From: Lentinus brumalis
Taxonomy: Eukaryota > Basidiomycota > Agaricomycetes > Polyporales > Polyporaceae
Length of the DNA: 64,000 nt
Direction of reading: 5' to 3'
Assembly: GCA_001792895.1 (NCBI GenBank)
Contig: MARA01000025.1
Location: forward strand, 248,001-312,000
Program-made: the position numbers and the translations under genes
Shown here: piece after piece, positions 1 through 9,691 of the stretch
Layout of the letters: every line of letters begins with the position of its first letter
Position numbering within the stretch: position 1 is the stretch's first letter
The notes under the pieces: generated by a model
Seen by the model: the letters and a program-made list of their open reading frames with translations, nothing else
Databases searched by the model: none
Told to the model about the DNA's origin: nothing

Positions 1-1
1 C

Positions 2-50
2 TCCCGCCCTCCCCCGCATCGCTTTCCTTCGCTCTTTTTTCGTACCTAGC
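2..50 (+). repeat. Left inverted repeat of the KDZ element
   Basis: This matches the reverse complement of 9121-9170 with 4 mismatches and one gap in a G/C run. It begins CCCGCCCTCCCCC and ends CGTACCTAGC. The repeat may extend left of the window. Confidence 0.75.
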
Positions 51-660
51 TTAGCTGCGCTTCTCTGTCACTCTAGTATGCTTGCAATAGCAGAAGTCTC
101 CCACCCATACCCGCCGCGCGTCGCGCGCCGCCCCCTTACTGGAAAAGGGAAGCCCGATTACGTGAGATTAGACTACGAGGGCTGATCAGGCACGTTTGAT
201 AATCAGCCCTGCGCTTAGCGCTCCTGCTGAGAGACGCGCCTGCTTTCTCCTCCTTGTACCCCTTGCATAGCACAATGTAGCTACTAACAATACTCTGTAC
301 AGTAGTCTAGTGCTTTCAATACAGTCTGCATCGCAGGAAGTAGTGTTCAAAGCGCTCTGCAGGCTGTTATGTGCCCATGCACGAGAATCATCTGCTTTGA
401 TGGCAATCTCGGGTAGATCTTCGCTGTCAGATTGCGATCTGTGATACTTCCTTCCCTGAGACGAAGTCTCGGGCGCTTGGCACTTGGAGCGTTGTGTTGC
501 TGATATGTCCCTTGTCCAGCTGACTACTATAGAGTGCAGTAGACACACAGAGCTGTGATAGCATTCAATTAATACACTATATTACTTGTCAATGTCATAT
601 TACAAAAGGCGGCGCGTGGTATATGATATAGAGGGGTGGACGGTAGGGATACAGGAGATG
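51..660. other. Gene-free left flank of the KDZ element
   Basis: This is the region downstream of accessory gene 1, between its stop and the inverted repeat. It has GC-rich and AT-richer patches. No coding signature, RNA gene or repeat beyond the inverted repeat was seen. Confidence 0.5.
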
Positions 661-2704
661 CTACGTAGGAGGCTGCGCGTTCTCCTGCGCGCCCTGCTTC
701 TTGTTCTTACGTGGCCCCCTGGTAGTGCCCTTGTCACTACGTGTCTTTCGCTTCTTTGTCACTATGTCAGGTCCAGACGGCGTCTCAGTAGCTGGCTGGT
801 TGACGGAGTCATCGAGAACGCGCTTCTGGCCACGAGGCGCAGAAGGCGCACCAGTGACGGGCGGCGCGAAGGTGATGGGCGGGGCAATAGGGACAGGCGC
901 GGCGAAGGTGATGGGCGCGGCGAAGGTGATTGGCGCAGCAAAGGTCACAGGTGGCGCGAAGTTGATGAGCGACGGGACAGGCGTGGGCATGGTCGGGGCA
1001 GGCGTGGGTGCGGGGAGGTCAGGAGCAGGCATGGGTGCGGGGAGGTCAGGAGCAGGCGGCGGCGGGATGGTGACGGGCAGTGGAGGGAGCGTGGGGGACG
1101 TGCTCGACGACGTTGACGTGCTCGGCGGCTCAGTGATGGTCGCAGTCGAGGTGGGAGGGGCAGGGGCACGCACGTTCTGTGGGATGACGCTGGTAGTGTC
1201 GCCGGAGACGTCGCGAGAGCTGCTCAACTCAGACGTGATTGAGTCGGGAGCAGGCGTGGCATCGGGATTCCCATGCGCGCCCTCGCCGTGAGATTGAGGC
1301 ACGTTGGCAGTGGGCTCCTCAGCAGCGTCGGGGATGGCGGTCACAGTCGGCGCCCAGGTGACAGCGAGGGGGTTCTCGCCGGCGTGGTACGCCGTCTTCC
1401 AGGCGGCCCACTCGGCGTCGTCCATCGTCCGGAAGAACGTCTTGCCCTCCTCGAAGGCGTTCTTGAGCATATTGAGGAGCGGGATGGAGCAGACGTTGCC
1501 CGGGGGACTGAACTTCTCCAGCGGCCAGTTCTCGAGCAACACCCCATACTTGAGGGTGATGCGCTTCTCGAAGCCGACGTACCAGATCCTCGCGATCGTG
1601 CCGCGCGGAGCGCACGCGGCGCCTGCAAAGAAGTCAGAGAAGAGATTGAATAGAAGACTGGATGACTTACGCAGGCGTTCCATGATGAGGTTCGCAACCT
1701 GCTGCTTCAGGTCCAAGGTTTCCTGGACGTAATTCTTGACAATGGCTATTCAAAGATGCGTCAGCTGTCAGGAGACGCGGCAAGAACGAGGCGCGGGCGG
1801 GAGCACTTACAATCAACACCAGAAATGCAATAGCCCTCCATCTGCGTACCCAGATCGTACAGGGTCTTCTTGGTGATCGTCTCCCAGAACGATACCACGC
1901 GGTCGCTGCTCCAGAACACAAACGGCTGGTTGTAGAAGTCCAGCTTGGAGCGGACGGCGATGAGGAGGACCTCGGTGTCGGTGCGTCCAATCAGGAACTC
2001 GAGCTGTCGAGCAATAGGTTAGCAATCAGCATTGGCGTAGTACTAGTACGCACGCACCTCTTGCTGAATCTTTGCGAGCGTCGCGCGCACATCATTGAAT
2101 GCGGCGGTGTTAGCATGGGGGATCGCGGTCTTCTTGTCCTCGCGGCGCTCGTTGAGCTCCGCGAGAACGTCCTCCACAGCGGCCGTACGCTCCTCCTTGG
2201 TCAACCCGCGCCACTTCTCCGCAATGACCTTGATGTGCTTCTGCGAGACGCGCTCGCGCTTGCCTTCATCTGTGTCTGAACGTGTCGTTGAAGTCAGTAC
2301 ATTTCACGCGTCTCCAGACTAACCACCAACATACCGGCATTGTGTTCCTTCATCTCCTTGTGGACGAACGCGTTCCATTGGGATATCTTGCGGTCGTCTG
2401 CATGCAGACGCGTCTTCTGCATGATCAGCTTGTAGTAGTAGTCAGGCTTGTGCACGTTGCCAAACTCCTCGGCGATGGCCTTCGCCGCGTCCATGGACGC
2501 CTTCCGCGCGGCGTAGATGAGCTGATTGAGGCGGTCGCGCTTCGCCTCGCGCTTCGCAGTCATCTCCTTGCGCTCCTGCTTCGTGAGCTTGATGTACGTA
2601 CGCTGCCGTTTCTTGCGCCATGGAACTCCGAGGCGTTTTCCGCCGACTTTTCCGGCCGGCTTCGCGAGCTTCTTGAGCAGGTTCTGGATGTTGGAGGACG
2701 GCAT
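661..2704 (-). CDS. KDZ-element accessory gene 1: basic N-terminus, possible HMG-like region, Pro/Ala/Thr-rich tail
   Basis: Five exons on the minus strand: about 2704-2335, 2275-2058, 2003-1811, 1745-1671 and 1622-661, with clean GT/AG introns and frames that join. The start ATG at 2704 gives MPSSNIQN. The N-terminus is strongly basic (coiled, Lys/Arg rich). Across the first intron lies a segment with WNAFVHKEMKEHNA and IAEKWRGLTKEERTAAVED, whose spacing of aromatic residues loosely recalls an HMG box. A conserved-looking globular part follows (FVFWSSDRVVSFWE, GTQMEGYCISGV), then a roughly 200-residue low-complexity Pro/Ala/Thr/Ser tail with imperfect repeats at about 860-1060. I recall similar proteins as multicopy unknowns in mushroom genomes. 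The function is unknown, and the HMG reading is weak. Confidence 0.65.
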
Positions 2705-2914
2705 GATTGTGAGCGGTGACGGCAAGGAAGCACGGGCGTGACAGGGAAGACAGTTAGACACTACTTACGCGGAGATGAAGGGACGTGAAGCCTACTCACA
2801 ATCCCACGACCTTCACGTGACGTGCTGGGAGGGGAGGACGTAGTTCACCATTGAGACAGCAAGCTTACTGTACATTCCATAGATGCTATTTACATACAAG
2901 TACGCTACTGCAAC

Positions 2915-4182
2915 CTAGGGCAGGCGCATTTCGCGCCACAAAGAGCGAGCCTCAAACGGAGACCAGGGCAGTACCATACCCAGGTGGTGAGAAAATGCCT
3001 CCTCAGAAGGCGCGTGAACCCACGCCGCCAGAACCTTCCAAAGGTCGGCGTCGGACACGCCTCTCTCCGCGAGGATCTCGTCAGCCCTCGTGCCGAATGA
3101 CACCGGCGGTCGGCGGGGCTGGGAGCCCACCATGCTGGGAAGGGGGCAATGATGCGGGCGAGCACGCTCAGCGTGCCGTCGGTATGGGCATCGCGGTCTT
3201 CGAGTGAGAGGGATCCGAGCGCTGAATCGTGCGTGAGCACCATGTCAGAAGTAGACAATATATAACATGTACGCACCATCGTGAAAGACGTCACCGTCGA
3301 CCTCGACGGTGGTGGGAGCGGCTGCGAGTGGAGCGGGAGCGGGAGTGGTGGCGGTAGGAGGAGCAAGGGCGGCGGTGGCGGCAGGAGCGACAGCGGCAGA
3401 AGGAGCGGCGGCGGCAGGAGGAGCGGCGGCGGCAGGAGGAGCGGCGGTGGCAGGAGGAGCGGCAGTGGCGGCGGCAGGAGTCCCCACGGGTGCCTGCCAC
3501 TGTGCGGCTTCACCATCCACGAGGTCGCTGCCCGCCACCTCCTGGAGTGCAGGAAGGGTTGGATAGGCGGGCGGGGCCTGGTTGTCGATGCCAGGCGGCG
3601 GGAGCGGGTCGCCGTCTTTCACCAAGGGGATGTTGTGGCCGGGCTTACGCAGCATCCAAATGATGGCGCGCACAAGCGAGTCTTGACGGATCCACTTCGC
3701 CTTGTGCTTATTGGCGGCGACGTGGCACTCGATCTGGCCCCTGTCACCAGTCACCAATGCTGTTCATGAAGTGAGCGCGATGAGAGATCTTGCTTACCAG
3801 CTGAACCCAATCGAAATGCCCGTATGCGAGGTGCTATTGCCGCCTCGCATGATGCAGTAGATCTGCGGATGGACGATGTCCTCGCCGTGGTTCTCGACCA
3901 GGTAGGCGATGGTGTGGGCGTCGAGGGGCGGGTCGTGCGCGAAGACCGTCCGCTTCAGCCGCATCACGGTCTCAGCCTGCCATCTCTCGGCGCAGGTGAT
4001 GACGATGGGCAATAGGGGACGGAAAGACCCGCACGCCATGCCCCGGGGACTGCAACGAACCACTGTATGAGTGATGCACGCGATCAGCTATATTCACAAG
4101 ATACTCACCGCGCAGCGAGGATCGGCGTCCGGTCGTTGTCGAAGAGGATATAATAGGGACCGCTGAGCATCACTGCGGCCAT
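2915..4182 (-). CDS. KDZ-element accessory gene 2, unknown function
   Basis: Exons lie at about 4182-4109, 4049-3797, 3757-3280 and 3220-2915. The ATG at 4182 gives MAAVMLSGPYYILFDNDRTP. The acceptor that keeps the frame after the first intron is the second of two adjacent AGs. The middle part reads AERWQAETVMRLKRTVFAHD and VTGDRGQIECHVAANKHKAK. A long Ala/Pro-rich tract (about 3320-3490) follows, built on imperfect 15-18-base repeats. The C-terminus reads GVSDADLWKVLAAWVH and ends LWREMRLP. The last exon needs one extra base near 3130, beside a C run, and the intron near 3790 does not join cleanly, so the model is approximate. No family was recognised. The order and strand match accessory gene 1 and the transposase. 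Confidence 0.55.
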
Positions 4183-4851
4183 TAGAGTTTGCCGATCGTA
4201 CAAGGGGGGCGGTGAAGAAGCGGGCGGCGGATCGTGGTGAAGGGAGGAAGCAAGGTGCGATTCCTTTTGGCGCTCATGTAAGACGCCACTTAAGACGTTC
4301 GCCTGCGACTTGTTCTAAGTGTGTACGGTTCTCCTGAGCGATCGTCTTCTTGCATGCAGTGCAGTGTACTCTTACCTAGGTGCCGTAATGTATTATCGAG
4401 GCGTTATGAGGCAGAAGCTGGAGGGTACATGCCTGAGACCGTAGTCGTTCTTGACGCGCAAGTCGAGTTCAAGGTGCATTAGCGCTCTCCGGATGGGACT
4501 GTTTCCCGTATATACACTGTCATACGTCGATGATTGAGTACAAAACATGCCAGAACAAGTCGGCTAGGCTGCACGCTTCTATAGGTATAACTATTGTGAC
4601 GATTGGACGACATCTCAAAATCCATGAATGTCGCACCAGGTGTGCACCAAAGTTCGATATTTTGGACTTTCCACAAGGTGCACTTTTGCACCTTGCACTC
4701 GTGCACTCTCGATTCTTACCGCCATTTCTTTTGGACATCTCTCCATTAGCATGGTACATCCTATGTATGGGTCTCAAATGCGATGATAATGCAGGGAAAT
4801 AATACAAAACACGAATTTGTTGGTCATTCTGGATGGTTTACGGTAACTGGA
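4183..4851. other. Intergenic stretch with an AT-richer block and a small hairpin
   Basis: This lies between the KDZ transposase stop and accessory gene 2. From about 4500 the base composition drops in GC. At about 4674-4693 there is an 8-bp inverted repeat, AAGGTGCA and TGCACCTT, around CTTT. The short open frames here look accidental. Its 4183-4330 end is probably the promoter of accessory gene 2. Confidence 0.4.
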
Positions 4852-7800
4852 CTATGTTGTGAGCCTTCCCATGTATTCGACGATAGCTGCGACCTCCTCG
4901 TTGGGCTCCTCGTCCTCCCCGACGTCCAGGGCAATCGTGTCGTCCTGTGCGAGAGCCTGAGACTCCCATGAACCTTCTGACTGTACGACGAATTCGTCCT
5001 CGGGCCGCTGCGCACCCACGCGACGTCCAGGTGTTCTCTGCCCTGAGAACCCTGGCAGCGCGTAAATTCGCTCGATGTATGCCATGTTGCGAGCGTTCTC
5101 AGCGCGGCGGTGTCTGCAGTACTCAAGAACCGCTCCATGCAGCTCGTTCTGCTCCGCTTTGAGCCGGGCAAGCACCTCCCGAAAGAGGATCTCCTCATCC
5201 CGGATCCAGGTGTGCACACGCCGCACTTCCCGGTTACAACTCCGAATCTCCTCTTTGGCCCTTGCAATTCGCTTTGACGTGCGAATTGCCTCGCGTACCT
5301 CAGGACGCGTCCACGCTTTCGAGCGGATGTCGTTGCGTGTATCCTGTAGAAGAGAAAACTCTTCTATGAAACTGTAATGAGATACCTTGTCCCAATCAAC
5401 CATCGGCCGTGGAGGATTGAGTTCGCGCGCAGCCTCGTTGTACTCGTTGACAGCTGTTCGTATAGCCTTGCATCGGCGCGCGAGGCTCTTCGCGATGTAA
5501 GTACGAGCCTTGTAGCCTGCACAGAACGACTGACGTCAGTGATCGGGCAACCGAGGCACTCGCGGTATGCTCACCTGTCTTCGCCACGTTGAGCTTATGC
5601 AGCTCGAACAGCCGCTGTATGACGAGCCGCTGAAGCTTGCCTAGGGCGCGTTGATAACGGCGGGTGGCAATGTACTCGACTGTCTGCTTGTAGAGGAAGT
5701 CGGACGGTTGCCACCGGTTATCTATCCCGCACTCAACCTCGATCGCGGCTACTTCGGCCTCCATGAGATCCACGCGACCGAGGAGATGCCGGCGGCGCGC
5801 TTCAAGCTTCCGAGTTTCCGACAGTCTGGAACCGTAGTCGCGGGGCCCGTCATCCGGCGTCTCGGGGTCCATGAACGACAACGAGAAATTCACATCACCG
5901 CCGGGGCCGTTGCGAGGCGCAGCTCGGCGAAATCGCTGGGACGCGTCGTCAAGTTCGTCCCTGCATATTTGTGTGATTTTCAGTACAGAACGCGAGGTGT
6001 AAGCATCCCAACTCACCTAGCCTTCGTCAGGGCTTGCAGAGCCTCCACGTATGCGATTGTGTGGAGATTTGCGGGGTCTTCGTCGCGAAGCTCGGCGAAA
6101 TACTGCTTCTCCTCCGCCTCGAGCGCCGGGAGTTCTTCTGCGCTGATGGAGAGGTCCGCGAGCATTTTGGCGAGGGTCTCGCCCTGCGATGAGATGATAT
6201 CCAGGGCCTGGACATAGTTGTCGTGCAGGAACAGGCCGAGATTGCCGTAGCGTTCGTGATCCCATTGGCGGAAGAACATGTCGATCAGGAGATGCCGGCG
6301 GAAGGCGGAGGCGCAGCGGGTGATGATCGCAAGCTCATTGGATCTATTGAAGACGCGCTCGGATTCCTCGAAGTCCTCGAGACCGACCCCTTCAATGCTG
6401 TTGGGATGATACTTGACCTGGCACTTGTATGAATGCGAGTATCCGTGAAAGGCGGGCACGCAGAACCGCGAGCCGCTAGCACGGAACAGGTCTCCGAGGG
6501 AGCTGCGGAGGAGGGTGTCCTCAAAGACGCACCCGATGTCGTAGCCATAGTACTTCTTGCCGGGGATCTTCTGCTCGACCTTCGCGGCGATCGCCAGCGC
6601 GTACTTTGCTCTGGGGCCAAGTCAGCAGGCACAGGCACAAGATCGCGGATCAACTTACAACTCTCCGCTCCGAACCATGTCCGCGATCCACAAGATCAGC
6701 CCGTGTCGGCACACGCAGATGAAGATGCCGGTCTCGTCAAAGATCGCCCACATTTTCTTCGTCTCGTCGGCTGCCGCCGCCTTCCAGTTGCTCGCGCATG
6801 GAGTGGACGACTGATCCGCGGCCCCGTTGGTGGGGTAACCGCCGTCATCAATGCCGGGGAGCGGGGGCGCGTCGTTGTCTTGATCTTCGTCATCATTGCG
6901 GAGATCGGGCTTCGATTGCCGCTGGCGGGACGACACCTCGTGAGCGTACTGATCCACGAACTTGCGTGGCAAGATGTAGTCGCTCTCGAAGATCCTCGCA
7001 TCACCTCGCCGCCGACCCTCAGCCGTAGCCAGGCGTTTGAGGGAATTGTTCCCATCGATGCACACCATCCGAGTTGCAGTCGGTGGGTCCTCGCCTTCGA
7101 CCTGGGAGTACATGTGAGCTTCGTTTGAATATGGGATAACCCAGGAACGCGTACCTGGACAGCGCAGGCTGGACAACTGTTCAGAGCCCGCCAATCAGGT
7201 TCCCCTCGGCCCAGGGCCATCATCACGCGTTGATGGACTTCGTTGCGGATGGTGATGTAGATGTCGAACGCATCAGCCACCTGCGTCCTGTAGTAGCGTC
7301 GGTAGGGAATCTGGCTGGTAGTGAGCGAGCGACACAGGGCGGACTGGCGCATACTTACATAGTACTGATGGCACAGCAACTTAGTGAAGGCCTCCGTGCT
7401 GTACGAGGCTTTGAATAGTCGGATGCACCGGAAGAGCTCGAGCGTCTTGAGGGAGATAGCGAGTGATGGGGAAACCGGGGTTGTGCCTAGATAGCCGGCG
7501 GTAACCAACGCTTCGAGAACTGTCTGGCCGTCGGCGACCGGGACGGTGGCGGTACTCTCACAGGAATAGACGTCGAGGACGTCGATCGTGATAGTCTCCA
7601 CAGACTCGGGCAGGTTGTTCCCGTCGGCTGACCGTGGCGCCGAATCGCCGGAAGGATGAGAAGACTGGTTCTTGTACTTGATATATGCTGCAACAAGGAG
7701 AGGCATCTTCGGCTTCCAGTTTGCGTCGAGGTTATGAACACGTTGGGCCCATGTCCGCGTGTCTTTGTAAACGCGACCGCGAGGACTGGTGAATATCATG

Positions 7801-8286
7801 ATCAGTGTGTCTGTAACTGCAGTGCGATGATGTCACAGGGGCAAACTTACTGCGCGTCAAGGATGTCTTGAACGGCTCTGGATATCGGGCCGGCTTCCAC
7901 GTCCACCCACTCAGGATCTCCGTCGTCGTTCAGCACGGCTTCTTGGTACCCATCATCGAACATGGAAGTGTCGTTTGTGAAGCTTCCGGAGCCCTCCGCC
8001 GGGGTGTCTTGTCGCACGGCGGAAAGGATTCTGCGGGAACTTTGCGCGATACCTGGCAGCATGTTAGAACTTAGTGTTCACATGATGGGTATGCAGTCGT
8101 ACCGCTGGTGAGCTGGTTGTAACGCTCTTCTATCTGGTTCCGCTCGGCTTGCAGAGCTCTCAAGTCCAGACGGCGTGAACTGAATGTGGGGAATACATGA
8201 GTATCCCCGGGGTCAGCATGGTAGACAGGTCCACCAGCGCGGACACCCTTCGAGACGCCACGCCGTGGGGCGTTCGCCTTGGGCAT
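4852..8286 (-). CDS. KDZ-family transposase
   Basis: This is the transposase expected to cut and paste the surrounding element. The multi-exon minus-strand gene starts at ATG 8286 (MPKANAPRRGVSKGVRAGG) and stops at 4852. An N-terminal CxC1-like part has the motif WKPKMPLLVAAYIKYK and a C-x2-C pair (SCPACAV). The catalytic domain follows with IDGNNSLKRL, then FDETGIFICVCRHGLILWIADM, YYGYDIGC, and PAFHGYSHSYKCQVKYHP. The C-terminal part has NEYNEAARELNPPRP followed by WDKVSHYSFIEEFSLLQDTR. These are the recurrent KDZ motifs (recall of the Kyakuja-Dileera-Zisupton family). Long exons at 6013-6459, 6655-7194 and 7400-7799 stay open, so the gene looks largely intact. Exon borders are approximate. 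Confidence 0.9.
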
Positions 8287-9120
8287 GTTTTGGAGTGTCG
8301 TACAGAGGGATGTCGGCGGGGCGACGACGGAGATCGAGTACATATACCTGTAAATTTGTTGTGATACTATCGATCCCCGGCATGAGGCGGGCTGCGACCA
8401 ATAAAAGTGAGACATCAGGGACTATGATCATCCGGGGAGCACTAAGGTATGTGGAAGACCTGGCAGAGCACATAGGACAATAGTAAGAAGGTGTGGACGC
8501 CCTGCCTGCAAGGTTCAAGCCCCGATTGATGGCGGGGATCTCAGATACCGATCTTACTAGACTTCTCAGCGCATTGTTGCTCTGCCACTTGTATACCGCA
8601 CGATTGGCGTGTAAAATCAATCCAGCACCAAGAGTTCTACTGAAGGAAGAGCACCAGCAGTGCTGCCAGGAGAGAGACGAGCATGAACGCGAGGGGAGTT
8701 AGCGCAGATCTGAATCTGAGCGTGTTGATGGCGGGTCTGGGCGCGTATCAAGCTTGGCGTTCTCATATTCTGCCTTCATTGTCCTCCCTCCCTGCGGTAG
8801 CCATGCCACTACTGCTCCATTCTCTGCCCCGGACAACATATCTACCCGCAGTGCGCATATAGGGAGGGCGGGAGGGGGCGGGAGGGGGCGGGAGGGGGCG
8901 GCAGGGGCGGGGTGTCGCGCGCGCTTGGGCGAGTGGCTGAGCGATCAAAGGCACCCTGATATCTGATGCGTATCTCTTATCACACGGCATCTCGCGGGTG
9001 CTTCTGTAATCAGATCTCCTACCATATACAGTACGGCGGGGCGGGACCCGGCGGGGCGGGGTGGCGGGAGGATGTGGAGGTCATCGGACGCTACACTATG
9101 CGATAGCACAGCATGAACAT
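8287..9120. other. Upstream region of the KDZ transposase with G-rich tandem repeat
   Basis: No gene was seen. At 8860-8915 a 10-base unit, GGCGGGAGGG, is repeated about four times, and further G runs lie at 9033-9070. Such G-run spacing can form G-quadruplexes. It lies directly inside the right inverted repeat and upstream of the transposase. Confidence 0.5.
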
Positions 9121-9170
9121 GCTAAGTACGAAAAAGAAGCGAAGGAAAACGATGCGGGGGGAGGGCGGGA
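9121..9170 (-). repeat. Right inverted repeat of the KDZ element
   Basis: Reverse complement of 2-50, about 45 of 50 positions equal. Its inner end begins GCTAAGTACG and its outer end is GGAGGGCGGGA. Confidence 0.75.
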
Positions 9171-9492
9171 GGGCGGGAACAGCGTGCTCATCGTCGGGCA
9201 CAGCGACGGCGAGGTACCGGACGCCGGGCGCGGGGAGGGAAGGGCGGCGGAGGCGTTTGCCGCGGGCGGAATGATGGGATGATGGCGGAGGGCGGATGCC
9301 GAGGGAATGCCGAGGGGGGCCAGCGCGCCCTCCAGTGATGGGAGGCGGTCGTTCTGCTTTCGGAAGTCGGGCAGGAGGTATTCGCAGTGCTACTGGCAGT
9401 GCTAGGTTCTGAGGGTTTCTAGGCAGTTAAACTAGGGGGGAAATCTGCGGGACAGGTCTGATGATCTACGATAGTGTGATGATCAGGTGAGG
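9171..9492. other. Spacer between the KDZ element and the LINE
   Basis: A GC-rich stretch of about 320 bases between the KDZ right repeat and the LINE target-site duplication. No gene or RNA was seen. Confidence 0.4.
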
Positions 9493-9507
9493 CGGCGGCG
9501 CAACTTC
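9493..9507. repeat. LINE target-site duplication, 3' copy
   Basis: CGGCGGCGCAACTTC, directly next to the LINE poly-T (poly-A on the minus strand). The identical 15 bases occur at 24857-24871 at the other end of the element. Confidence 0.85.
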
Positions 9508-9691
9508 TTTTTTTTTTTTTTTTACGGTGCAAGCCTGGGGCAGGGCGCGTTCGCGTCCCCCATCCAGGTTGTGGCTCGGTTCTTCGCATAAGGTCACCGT
9601 GTCGGAGGAAATGCAATTACGCACGCAGCAACGGTGGCTACAGTGTGGGGCTCCTATCCGACACCAGTATCACTGGTCGGTAGTATACCCA

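Larger units (their letters stand above)
1..9170 (-). mobile_element. KDZ-type DNA transposon with two accessory genes
   Basis: The stretch holds a KDZ transposase gene and two further minus-strand genes between inverted repeats. The first 50 bases of the window reappear reverse-complemented at 9121-9170 with about 45 of 50 positions equal (outer CCCGCCCTCC, inner GTACNTAGC). Outer and inner ends are in the right order for terminal or subterminal inverted repeats. The outer left end lies at or before base 1, so neither the exact termini nor a target-site duplication can be read. KDZ elements are large cut-and-paste transposons expanded in basidiomycetes. That the accessory genes travel with the transposase is inferred from their position between the repeats. 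Confidence 0.7.

Noticed and set aside
661..1291. Gly/Arg-rich plus-strand frames at 586-1116 and 701-1291
   Set aside because: They are antisense to the Pro/Ala/Thr-rich tail of accessory gene 1, whose spliced frame is supported by introns.
3291..3769. Gly/Ser/Arg-rich plus-strand frames over 3281-3769
   Set aside because: Shadow of the Ala/Pro-rich repeat tract of accessory gene 2 on the other strand.
9524..9691. tRNA-like or SINE sequence in the LINE 3' region
   Set aside because: A few tRNA-reminiscent bases and a small GC hairpin occur, but no A/B box pair or cloverleaf could be built.
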